This document shows, piece by piece, positions 19,262 to 28,480 of a DNA stretch of 64,000 nt (positions are counted from its first letter, which is position 1; each line of letters opens with the position of its first letter). The position numbers were made by a program, and so were the translations under genes. The notes below the pieces were generated by a model. That model was not told where the DNA came from. It saw only the letters and a program-made list of their open reading frames with translations, and made no database searches. The stretch spans positions 1 through 64,000 of the forward strand of contig BRYA01000212.1 of NCBI GenBank assembly GCA_030267965.1, in the 5' to 3' direction. The DNA comes from Triparma columacea (Eukaryota > Sar > Bolidophyceae > Parmales > Triparmaceae).

Positions 19262-21027
19262 ATGACACAAAATAACGCATTCCCACCACCTATATCATCA
19301 CATACACCCAAATTTGTATCACTATCTCCTACACCAACAGCCCAACATATCCCCCTTCTCCTTGTCTTCCGAAAGGCGACAATTTGTACAGTTTACAACC
19401 TCAATACAGGTGACGCTCTTAGAACGTTTACGGCTGTTGACGTCGTTAAGCAAGTAGAGTGGGATACGGAGGGCTATGTTCAGGGTTGTGATAAGGTAAG
19501 AAAGTAGAGGGAGAAGGGGGGGGTGAGGGGGTGCTCAGGGGGTGCTCAGGGGGGGGAGGAGTATGGCGGGGAGTACTTGCAGGATCTTTGGACGCGTCCA
19601 AAAATCCATCTTTTTCCACCCCATCGCTTCTTTCCTCCACTGTCTCTCTCTCTCTTGCATCCATCTACTCTCTTCTAAACTTCCCCTTCCCTCCTTCCCT
19701 CCCCACTCTCCCCCCACCCACCCAGGCTCTCGGCCTCTGTCTCCTCCTGGTCCCAGACCGCTCCATGATCCAGATCTTCTCAATCCACGACCCCACCTAC
19801 ATAACCCGCATAAACATTGGTCTCCGCGGCGTCTCCCGCGCTGGCTGGCTCCCAGGCCGTGGCGTCTGGTCCAGGTCAGACTACGGCAACATGCTCGAGG
19901 TCTGGGACCTCGAGTGCAACAAGGGCATGGAGGTCGGGGTTGGGAGGAGCGTGGCGTCGTGGTTTGGGGCGGGGGAGGAGACCTCGGCTGCCCTGCTTAG
20001 GTCAAACTCCCAGGACCACATCCAGATCGTAGCCGTCACAGCGACCGGGTACGTTAAGGGCAAGACCTTCAAGGTTGAGACCCAGGAGGCCGTGGGGATA
20101 CTGATAACCCCTAGCCCAGTCGGACCCTCTTCCCTCCAGGCGGTGGTCGTGGACACGCACTTGAGGGAGTGCATTTACGTGCACAGCCTGGACACGGGGG
20201 AGTGCTGGAAGAAGATACAGATCTCCCCCGCCACCAACCTAGGCTGCAGGGTCTTCGGGGGGTCGGAGGTCTACAAGGCCGGGCTGGAAGGGTACTATGT
20301 CGGGATGGGAACGTTCAGCAGGGACTTGAAGGTAATCTGCACGACTAGCACCAACGACTTGGTGGGAAGCAACAGACACTCCGGGGACCTGAGCAAGGTC
20401 CTGACGGCTCGGGACGAGGGGGGGTACAGGAACTACGAGGAGGTCCTGGGGGAGGAGCTCCAGGGCACGGGGAGGGAGAACGACAGGGACACGGTGGGGA
20501 TGGAACTACTGGCCAGGAAGTTTCAGAGAGAGAGCAGGGTAGAGAGAGGGGGGGTAGGAGGGAAGGGGGTGCACTTCACGTGCGGGGACGGGGGCGGGAA
20601 GACGAGGCTCCCCGAGGCTACCGAGCCTCTGGACTTCACCAAGCTCGACCCCAAGCCCAAGGTGGGGGTGGGGGGGATAAAGTGGGGCGACGGGGTGATC
20701 GGCAGCAAGGACGAGAGGTGCCCCAACGTGGTCTGGGTCTGGGGGGTCTCGGGGGGGCTAAAGGCGACCCTGACGTTCCTGGACGTCGTCAGGGGGTTCG
20801 ATTGGAGGGGGGACTACCTGTACGTCGTCACGGGGGGGGACAAGGTCTACGGGTGGAGCGAGGAGGGGGGGGTGGAGTGGTGGGAGTGCGAGGGGGGGGA
20901 ATTCGTGGGGATTAAAGCGTGGGAGGAGGGGGTGGTGGCTGTGGAGAGGAAGGGGGTTAGGGTCGTCAGGCTGGAGGGGGGGGAGGGGGGGGAGGAGGAA
21001 GGGGGAGAGGGGAGGGGATTAAGTTAA
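19262..21027 (+). CDS. WRAP73: WRAP73/WDR8-like WD40 protein
   Basis: Two exons, 19262-19495 and 19726-21027, phase 0, 511 aa. The order matches WRAP73: VVKQVEWDTEGY near the exon junction, then MIQIFSIHDPTYITRI, GLRGVSRAGWLPGRGVW, MLEVWDLE, and near the C-terminus PNVVWVWGVSGGLKATLTFL plus VVRGFDWRGDYLYVVTGG. The protein is a WD40 beta-propeller. In animals and fungi it works at centrosomes, spindle poles and ciliary bases with a kinesin-14/SSX2IP partner. A 130-residue insertion rich in Gly, Arg and Glu sits between blades (about 330-420). Arginine is encoded almost only by AGG in the second exon, and long G runs make that exon prone to sequencing errors. Confidence 0.85.
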
Positions 21028-21061
21028 CAAGCATTGCGCCCCCTTTTGTTTAAACAGAAAT

Positions 21062-21886
21062 CTACACTTTCTTTGATTTCACAAACGCGGGGTGAGGAGC
21101 GACCAGGTTTGGGAGGTTCATGTAGACCAGCTGCATCACAATGAAAATATTGACGTGCCAAATATCGAAGCACCACTGAATCCCGGCGAACACGAGAATT
21201 GGAACCATCGTTAATTGACCTAAGACCATGAGGTTTAAGGCCTGACGCAGACCCGACGGGCACCCGGGTGCCGTTCGCGTTAGGACTAAGGAGTAAACGG
21301 CAGCTATTGTGAAGAGGATGCAGTGCGGGAACACCGAGGAGCCGTGGTAGCAAGGCACGGAGCTGAGGTAATCGACTGGGATGTTGTAAGGGGCACCGCC
21401 GATACTGCGACCGTCCAAGGTGGCATCGGGGATGATGCCGAAACCGGGAAGGGTGAGGGGTTTGAAGAAGAAAGGCGGCAGGTATGGTGCAATGTCGAAC
21501 TCAAGCAGGATCAGGGACAAATGAGAAAATAGCGAGAAGAGGAAGTAAGCGATGACGGGGGATTTGCGGCCTGTTGGGAATAGGGCGAACTGAAGGGCGA
21601 TGGGGAAGAGGATTGGTGTTGAAGCAAGTGTAACCAGGAACAGCTTCCAAGCCAATGTTGAAGTTGTCGGGACAGGGTCCATCACGTGTAAATAAGCACC
21701 GAGGAGGGTGAAGAGGGACGCCAGGATCACGTTCAGCCGGTAGAGGTAGAAGCTCATTCTGGTGGCTGGAAGATCCGATGAGGGGCTTCTCTTTAAGAGA
21801 AAATAGGCTTGCGTTACTAGTTGGCAGGTGATTATAATATCTCCAGTGGCATTGGACCATCGGGGGAGTGGCGTGGTATCGCTCAT
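21062..21886 (-). CDS. Unknown polytopic membrane protein
   Basis: Intronless ORF, 274 aa, ATG at 21886 (MSDTTPLPRWSN). About six to seven hydrophobic spans, e.g. SFYLYRLNVILASLFTLLGA, LFLVTLASTPILFPIALQFA, PVIAYFLFSLFSHLSLILLE, CILFTIAAVYSLVL and HVNIFIVMQLVYM. The C-terminus is short and basic (FVKSKKV). Position of the charged residues does not identify a transporter family. Its stop is only 34 bp from the convergent WRAP73 stop, so the 3' UTRs must overlap or be tiny. I do not recognise it. Confidence 0.75.
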   Translation of the reverse strand: MSDTTPLPRWSNATGDIIITCQLVTQAYFLLKRSPSSDLPATRMSFYLYRLNVILASLFTLLGAYLHVMDPVPTTSTLAWKLFLVTLASTPILFPIALQFALFPTGRKSPVIAYFLFSLFSHLSLILLEFDIAPYLPPFFFKPLTLPGFGIIPDATLDGRSIGGAPYNIPVDYLSSVPCYHGSSVFPHCILFTIAAVYSLVLTRTAPGCPSGLRQALNLMVLGQLTMVPILVFAGIQWCFDIWHVNIFIVMQLVYMNLPNLVAPHPAFVKSKKV

Positions 21887-22004
21887 GTGAATTGAGACAG
21901 CAGATTTATTTTGAGGTCTTGGCCAGGAGCAAAACTCTGTTGGTTCAATTCTCCTTATTCCGAACTTATTATTATAATTGCGTCATATAATTATTATATA
22001 GCGT

Positions 22005-23686
22005 TTACAAGACGTCCGACAAGCAGAAGTTCTGCGCGATAGTCTCAGCTGCTATGCCTCTCATATTGAGTCTGCACACGTGTTCCATCAGCCTCTCTTG
22101 CGCGTCCTCCAGGTCCACTACGCCGACCTCTGACCAGAGCCTTTCTGCGACCGCGGCAGCCTTGGTGACAGCGATGGAGTCAAAGTCAAGGGCGTTCACA
22201 CCCTCGGACCACATGCACGCCTCGCCTCCCAAGACGCTGCTTTGCTGCGACGGGCTCAACCCTTCGTACGGCTCTACCTTATACATGCCCTGCCAGATGG
22301 ACTGGATTGCGTAAGTCGAGAAGCCCCCAGGCTGCTGCTGGTCAAGGTACCACGGGCCGCTCAAGACGACGTCCGCCCCACGGTCGATGACAGTGGGCAT
22401 CGTGCTCTGGCTCATCCAAACGTTTCCGAAAGAGCCGGCTGGGAGATCCTCCGGGTACGGTATCCCGTCGTCGGCCATCCACACCCCAAGGGTCTTATTC
22501 AGTCCAGGCATCACCTGGGCGGTAACCTGCTGCCAGAAGTAGGACTGGAGGGCGACTCCGTCCTCGATGCCGTTGTCGCTCATCCACTTTGAGACAGTGG
22601 GGGAGGAGTCGAAGCAGTTCGTGTCGACTTCATCGCCGCCAAGGAACAGATTAGCGTCTGGGAATATGTCAGCCATCTCCGTGAGGAAGGAGTTCAGGAA
22701 CGTGTACACGTCGGGGTTGGTCGGGTCGAGTGTGTTGCTACAGGCCCCGTCCAAGATGGTAACTTCAGGCTTCCCCTTCCCCCACGACCCGTGCCCGGGG
22801 ACGTCCCACTCGGGCATGACCCTGATGCCCCTGTTGTAAGCGTACTGCACGATGCCCTTCAAGTCTTGGACGCTGTAGGATGCATCGGGGTACGAGTACG
22901 CGCCCTTCTCGGCGAGCTCTGGGAAGAGGTCGGAGGATGAGGGGAAGCTCTCGGTGTCGGAAATGTGCCAGTGGAGGACGTTGAGCTTCGAGGCGGCCAT
23001 GGTATCAATGATATGCTCAATGAAGTGCACGGGAAGAAAGTGACGGGCGGAGTCGATCATCAGACCGCGGTAGGCAAACCTGGGGGAGTCGGTTATGGAG
23101 ATGGGGGCGTTGGAGATGGAACAAGTCTCCCCAGCAAGGTGGGAGAGCGACTCGAGAGCGTGGACGACTCCGAACTCGGTGGCGGCCTTAATTTCGCACT
23201 GCGAGCGAGGAGGTAAAGAGTTAGCCAAGCAACGAGTTATGAGTTAGAATTAAGTTGCATGCAAGGTAGGTGTCGGAGGACAAGTGACGAAGATGAGCAT
23301 TTGCTAAACATCCTCACCTTTCCGTCCTCGCCGATGTACATGGTGTAGCTCTCGTCTGTCTCGTAGCTCAGTTCCGGCGCCTCCCTCCCGTTCGCCACCG
23401 AAACCGTGCAGGCCTTAACCTCACCGGAGGCTTTGGGGAAATCAGCATCGGACAATAGGGACCTGGTGTCACCGCAGCCCATGCCGCCGATGATAGCAGC
23501 GGAGTAGCGGTCGAACGCGCTGGTGAGGACGCCGTTTGATGAGGTGCCGTCTTCTAGGTTAAAGGTGAGAGAGGGGGAAATCGAAAGGGCCGAGGTTCCC
23601 GTCGAGTAGGAAGTGGGAAGGGGCCACACGTCGTATCCGTGAACTACGGTTACGGGGAGAAGAAGGGTCGCTAGGGATAGCTTCAT
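22005..23686 (-). CDS. Beta-N-acetylhexosaminidase (GH20)
   Basis: Two exons, 23318-23686 and 22005-23198, phase 0, 520 aa. The signal peptide (MKLSLATLLLPVTVVHGYDV) suggests secretion or a lysosomal/vacuolar site. An N-terminal GH20b-like alpha/beta domain (to about 160) precedes the catalytic barrel. Barrel motifs: MIDSARHFLPVHFI, KLNVLHWHISDTESFP, VMPEWDVPGHG and the catalytic Asp-Glu pair in FLGGDEVDTN (about D312-E313). Later come WQGMYKVEP and AERLWSE. The enzyme removes terminal GlcNAc/GalNAc from glycans or chitin oligomers, using the substrate acetamido group. All expected catalytic features are present. Confidence 0.95.
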
Positions 23687-23769
23687 GAGGGGTATTGTTC
23701 TTGTTTGAGGTGAGGGAAGGTTGAATTTAGTATTAATCTTAATGATTTTCTCTGGAACAGTCTCAAAGA

Positions 23770-25226
23770 ATGTCTGAACTAGCTGCTGAGAGTGCCCAAA
23801 GGAAGCAGGCTGGTCGTCGCGCCTCCGCCCTCCTCGATGCCGAGCAGGCCTCCCGCGTATCCGCCGTTAAGGCAGAGGAAGATCAGGCAAAGGCTGAGAG
23901 AGTTAGCAACCAAAGACGGGCTTCTGCCATGATGGATTTGGAACAAGCAGCAAGGATACAGAAGATCAAACTCGAGGAAGAAATGGACAGTATCGAAAGG
24001 AAGTCCAACCAGGTGAGGGGTTTCTCGAGGGGAGGGGTCTCGGGGAGGGAGAGAACCCCCCAATTGCAGCTTCGAGATCTTTTCAGTTGCCAAGTTCTTG
24101 TGGTCTTAACAACGTCGAATCGTCGTCCAACCCCTCAACCCCACCTAATCACCTATCCTAACCGCTTTTAAACGCGCAGAGGAGGGCATCCAACTCCATG
24201 GATATGGAGCAGAAACGTCGCATCGCTGAGGCTGCCGCGGAGGAGGAGGCAGAGAAGGTTGAGAGGAGGTGAGAAGGTGGGGGGGGGGGGGGAGGGGGGG
24301 AGGCTACGGCGTGGGGGAGTCTACGGGCGGTTGGTGGTATTATTTTTGTTCTAACCGCCCCCCTCCCCCCTTCCAAATTCAGGAAGTCCCAGGCAGCGGC
24401 AGCAGCCGCTCTCGACGCAGAGCAGTCCCGTCGTGTATCCGAGGCCTCAGCCTCCGAGGTTTCCCTTTCCCTCGAGCGTACCTCCGCCGGTGCCTCTGCT
24501 CTTAAACAGATGGACTTAGAGCGTGATCGTCGTGCATCCGAGAAGCAACCCAGGTCAAGCCTCGTCAAGGATGCGGGTGTACTTGACGAGCTTCAAGAGG
24601 AGGTTGACGAGAGCGAGAGCTACGCTGTTGTCGGTGACGCCAAGGGTTTAGGCTCCGAGCCCGCCGAGAAGGTTAACATAAGCGTCAAGGCGTCAGCGAA
24701 CGTTGGGGATATCATGGGCAAGGACGCGGGGGATGAGAGCCTTAGGAAGTACAAGGAGAACCTGCTAGGGAAGGCGGCTAAGGGGGACCTGGGGGACACT
24801 GCAGACCCGAGGAAGGTCGTCGTCACTGAGTTTAGGGTCGTCTTTGAGGATAAGAAGGTACCGGACGTCGTCTACGACCTCTCCACGGACGAGGGGGTCA
24901 AGGTTATGCAGGACAAGGGACTGAAGATAAAGGAGGGATCGGGGTTCAAGTTCGAGCTTTCCTTCAGGGTTAACCACGAGATTTTGACGGGGCTTAAGTT
25001 CGTTAACCGAACCAGGAAGGGCATATTCGGGCAGACAGAGTCACTCGTTATCGGATCCTTCGCACCCGCATCTGATCCCTACAAGTTCGTGTTCCCAAGG
25101 TACGGTTACAACGAGGCTCCGGCAGGGATGATGTACAGGGGTAGCTACAAGGCTACTGACAAGTTCGTTGACAGCGACGGTAACCTACACCTTAGCTACG
25201 ATTACAAGGTACAGATTACCAAGTAA
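23770..25226 (+). CDS. RhoGDI with RRAS-repeat N-terminal extension, copy A
   Basis: Three exons, 23770-24012, 24180-24268 and 24383-25226, joined to 391 aa. Residues from about 215 match Rho GDP-dissociation inhibitors: ESLRKYKENLLG, then DPRKVVVTEFRVVFE, KEGSGFKFELSFRVNHEILT, LKFVNRTRKGIFGQTESLVI, FPRYGYNEAPAGMMYRGSYK and a final LSYDYKVQITK, the immunoglobulin-like prenyl-binding fold. RhoGDIs hold GDP-bound Rho/Rac in the cytosol. The first 150 residues are unusual: four to five diverged repeats of about 32-35 aa, each with a basophilic kinase-type site (RRASALLD, RRASAMMD, RRASNSMD, DRRASEKQ) followed by an EQ-rich amphipathic helix. No such extension is part of the normal family (about 200 aa). 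The homology boundary at an acceptor-like AG leaves room for a 5' UTR exon. Confidence 0.93.
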
Positions 25227-25429
25227 ATGGGAGGGGGGGAAAGGGGGGGGGGAATATGGAGGGGGGGTTTAATAACAACAAACCCAACAACCTGAGCCTA
25301 CGATCTACAAGGTACAGATCTCACCAAGTAAAGGGGGGGGGGGGGAAGGGGTATATAATGTCGTGGGGATTTAACAATAACAACAAAAACAACAACAACA
25401 AAAACAACCATCTATTTCCCTTCCATCCT

Positions 25430-26303
25430 TCATTTCACATACGTCCTAACTTTGAATTCCTCCGCTCCGTAATCCCTTGCAATAACCTCGGTTTTCCCGA
25501 CGTCCGTAATCCCATTATCAACAGCCGTTGCTGTAACCTTAACACCGACGTTACTTAAGGTACGTATGAAATTTAAAACATCGTTAAAACCAAGTGCTGG
25601 ACGATCATCGTATTGTTGTGGTGTTGATATTACACCTATACATTCAAGGGGGTTTTCGGGGTAGAAACGGGACACTGAATAGGGTGGTGGTTTAAACATG
25701 TGAGCGTTGTATAGGGAGGGGGTAGGGTAGTTTAATGATACCGTACAGGAGGTTACACCAGCTGGGAAAAGGGGGGGGAGGGTTAGAAGAAAGGGAAGGG
25801 AGGGGGGGGTTAAGTGCACACTAGAGTGAATATGAATTAAAGGGCTGGTACGAACCTGACTTTATGTCTTTCACAACTTGATCGACGTCCCAAAAAAGGC
25901 CGTTTGTAATCACTCTAAAATCCGTCTCCTCCCCTGCACCCTTCCCGCTTGGTTTGACACCCGACTTTTTAATCATAGCTATCGTATCACTCATAACATC
26001 CAACCTAAGAAGAGGTTCACCTAAACCCGCGAAAACAACAGCATTATCAAAGTCCTCCTCCTCCTCCTCCAACGATGACTCCCATGTTGATATCAGCGTC
26101 TTCGCTACCTCCTTTGCTGTTGGTTCGTATCCTTTTGGTAGTGGTTTAAATCTAGAGTAACTAGGCATGGTAAATTCAGGACCTCGGGAACAGGGGAGGG
26201 ATAAACCGCAGGGAGTGTTTGTTAGGGAGAGGTAACAGGTTGAGGAGAGGTAATATATAATTCCAGGGGGAAGGAGGGATTGAGGACGGAGAGATAAATG
26301 CAT
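25430..26303 (-). CDS. Radical-SAM-like protein lacking cluster cysteines, copy A
   Basis: Two exons, 25856-26303 and 25430-25761, phase 1, 259 aa. The order matches the TatD-associated radical SAM family: CYLSLTNTPCG at the N-terminus, RGPEF, GYEPTAKEVAK, VVFAGLGEPLLRLDVM, FRVITNGLFW, then TSCTVSLNYPTPSLYNAHMF and FNDVLNFIRTLSNVGVKV. The CX3CX2C motif that ligates the 4Fe-4S cluster is absent; only two cysteines remain there (NTPCGLSLPCSRG). So the TIM-barrel and GEP/TNG motifs stay but canonical radical chemistry is unlikely. Substrate is unknown. The ATG at 26303 is the first in frame; an earlier exon cannot be excluded. Convergent with RhoGDI-A. Confidence 0.8.
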
Positions 26304-26559
26304 GAAGGGGGATTGGGGTAGGGAGGAGGGAGGAGGAGGAATTATTTGGGAAGGTTATGTATTTGAGGTTTTAAAGTTGTATTAGGCGTATTTTATATGT
26401 ATGTGATAGTTGCTGATGTTGTTTTTAGACCGTTTAGTGTTGATTTGAATAAAAAGTTTGGAAAAGTCAGAAATTGGACCTTTGACCGGATTTGGGTGAT
26501 GTGCTTTTCCTGCATCTTTGGATTCTCAGCTCCTCCTTCCAGCTTTTGTCGCAAGCAAC

Positions 26560-27226
26560 ATGAAGCTATCTATCTTTACAGCGCTATTATTTACACCTTC
26601 AGTGGTTAGTTTTACAATGTAAGTTGTGTATGATGTATCAAATAGAGCGTATGAGTTGAATAGAATGATATAAATGGAATGACATACCTTTCAGACATGG
26701 CGGCATGGTGGAACTTTGTGGAGGACTTATTGACCTATTGTAGGGATATTATACCTATATTATGCTACACACGCACACAAACATACACACTACACACACA
26801 CATAGCATAATATATCCATAATATGCGAATTTGGCCCTTTTTGTCCTCCCTTGTGCCACACCTCCTTCACACCTTCTCAGAAATTGGAAGAAAATAATCA
26901 ATATATGACTACTATTATACATTCACTTAAGATATATCAACATTCATCAACAATCATCACATTTATATCAACAATGAATCGCATAAAACAACTAATTGAA
27001 CAACTAATTTGACAACCCTACGAGGCTTAACCCCACAACACACCTCTGACACTCTCCAAACCCTTTCCACTCACTCACACACCCTTTCCACTCACTCACA
27101 CATCCTTTCCATCACAGTGGAGGCAATGCGGGAAGCATGAGGACCACCACATTCAAGACCACCAGGAGCAACACCAGGAGGATGGCTGCTACCTTGGACA
27201 AGGTTGCAGAGAAGGGAGGAGAGGAG
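26560..27226 (+). pseudogene. Duplicated plastid-targeting leader exons of PDH E1 (copy A)
   Basis: Two exons, 26560-26618 and 27118-27226, nearly identical to the leader exons of the PDH E1 gene at 31246 and 31803. They encode MKLSIFTALLFTPSVVSFT (signal peptide with SFT cleavage motif) and, after a phase-2 junction, GGNAGSMRTTTFKTTRSNTR and a short tail ending EKGGEE. Differences between copies are synonymous or conservative, and splice sites are intact. The enzyme-coding exons are missing here. The leaders either are a dead remnant or splice into the ORF that follows (see 27281-28195). Confidence 0.75.
26756..26814. repeat. Inverted repeat in leader intron, copy A
   Basis: Perfect 12-nt arms TATATTATGCTA (26756-26767) and TAGCATAATATA (26803-26814) around a 35-nt CA-rich loop. 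Kept with 10-nt arms in copy B. Confidence 0.7.
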
Positions 27227-27280
27227 GTGAGAGAAAAGGGGGGGAAGGACATATGAGAGGAGACTGCACTTAAAGTTGAG

Positions 27281-28195
27281 GCAGTCGAAGGGAGGAGCAA
27301 CGCCAAGAGGGCTTACTGCCCTCTCCCTTTTCAAAACACCCAAGACTCACCCCACAACTACCACGTGAATATCCGTGCTTTTCATGAGTACGTCGATCCA
27401 AATTCGGACTATCATGTTGCTGATCGGCTTGATATTATTAGGGGACCCGTAGGACACACATATATGAGGGCAGACACGATGGGGGGGCTTGTCACAAAGG
27501 AGGCTAAAAAGGTCATTAGGACGGGTCAGGCTCATATCTGTCATGCCTACGAGCCTGAGGGTAGCTCACGGCATTGCGATCCGTCGGAGGTTCGTCATTC
27601 CTGGGAAGGGATGGCGACAAATTCCTATCATGGTGAACTCAAGGTTAACAGATTACATGGGGAGGACTTTCTCGATATTAACGACGAGTTGATGCAGAGG
27701 AAGACGTACGCCAAGGAGGCCATAGGTCCAACGCGCCCTCCCGGGGAAACGAAGTGGATGATAAGCCGTACCCACCACTGGGTGTACTTCAATGACAATG
27801 GAACGGTACCTGGAGATAGGGTTGGTGCCTCCCTAGGTTACGTCGAGACGACTGATAACATCCTCAACGACAGGCTTGTTAATTCTGAAGCCGGTGCCGG
27901 TGAACTCGTTCGCCTTATGCCCAAAAAAATGAAGGATAATGAACGAAGTAGCATATACGTCAAAGACGTCGTCACCAAACATCTCAACAAAGGGCACCCC
28001 CTCAGCTTCGAGAAACTAAAGGACCTTTGGGATATCTACAAACACTTCACGGACGAGCAGAAGAAGGACTGTGACTTCCTCATAGACATGACTAACTACA
28101 AGAATGCCGAGGCGTTCTACGCAGCCTATCCCCATCACAGGCCAAAAGACGACACCGTACCGCGCGGAGACAACTTGCATCTTGCTCAAAACTAA
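27281..28195 (+). CDS. Unknown protein, possibly fused to captured plastid leader
   Basis: The ORF is open from before 27281 to the stop at 28195, but no ATG opens it: 27365 is a GTG. Roughly 300 codons, rich in His, Asp and Arg, no membrane span, no family I recognise (blocks HTYMRADTMGGLVTKEAKKV, WMISRTHHWVYFNDNG, GASLGYVETTDNILNDR). The sequence lies exactly at the inner edge of duplication copy A. In-frame, phase-0 acceptors downstream of the leader exons exist at 27279-27280 (exon from 27281, 54-nt intron) and 27306-27307; both have weak polypyrimidine tracts. So it may be the body of a chimeric plastid-targeted protein, or a gene whose 5' end was cut off by the duplication. Confidence 0.55.
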   Translation, partial: AVEGRSNAKRAYCPLPFQNTQDSPHNYHVNIRAFHEYVDPNSDYHVADRLDIIRGPVGHTYMRADTMGGLVTKEAKKVIRTGQAHICHAYEPEGSSRHCDPSEVRHSWEGMATNSYHGELKVNRLHGEDFLDINDELMQRKTYAKEAIGPTRPPGETKWMISRTHHWVYFNDNGTVPGDRVGASLGYVETTDNILNDRLVNSEAGAGELVRLMPKKMKDNERSSIYVKDVVTKHLNKGHPLSFEKLKDLWDIYKHFTDEQKKDCDFLIDMTNYKNAEAFYAAYPHHRPKDDTVPRGDNLHLAQN

Positions 28196-28456
28196 ACTAC
28201 ACACATTTAATACAAACACGGACCTTTTCATTATGTATCTGAGGCCACCTTCATATCATATCCCCTCTTTCTCAATTAGCGCCTGCGGCGACGTCAAAAC
28301 GTTGCCGCGCATTTTTGACGGGTTCCGGACCTCCGTTTCCAATTTTAAAAATAGCCCCGGAAAATTCGCGACGCGACCGGCGTGAATATGCAATAAAAGC
28401 ATTTTGAGATTTTTCTTCCCAAACCCCAATTTTGCTGGAGGTGGTTCATCTTCTGA
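28196..28456. other. Spacer before duplication copy B
   Basis: About 260 bp between the unknown ORF and copy B. It has no counterpart upstream of copy A, so it marks the original left flank of the RhoGDI locus. It should hold the RhoGDI-B promoter. No gene or clear motif seen. Confidence 0.5.
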
Positions 28457-28480
28457 CTTTCTCTGGAACAGTCTCAAAGA

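Larger units (their letters stand above)
23747..27357. repeat. Segmental duplication, copy A (about 3.6 kb)
   Basis: Homologous end to end with 28457-32040. Homology begins at the acceptor-like TTTCTCTGGAACAG just before the RhoGDI ATG and stops at about 27357, immediately after AGACTCACCCCACA. It contains the RhoGDI gene, the radical-SAM-like gene and the first two exons of the PDH E1 gene, but not the enzyme body. Coding parts differ at a few percent of sites; introns and flanks differ more and carry indels. Confidence 0.92.

Noticed and set aside
26397..26609. Plus-strand ORF of about 70 aa repeated in both duplication copies
   Set aside because: Opens without good context, overlaps the leader exon in another frame, and the two copies diverge by frameshifts. 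It is better explained as upstream region and 5' UTR.
26560..26750. A 36-aa secreted peptide by splicing exon 26560-26618 to the acceptor before ACATGGCGG
   Set aside because: It ends quickly in a stop in both copies. The alternative acceptor at 27117 (31802 in copy B) keeps the frame and leads into the PDH presequence, so the near acceptor is treated as a decoy.
27112..27343. Minus-strand ORFs over the transit-peptide exon of copy A
   Set aside because: Same region in copy B is frameshifted on that strand, while the plus-strand exon is conserved with silent changes.
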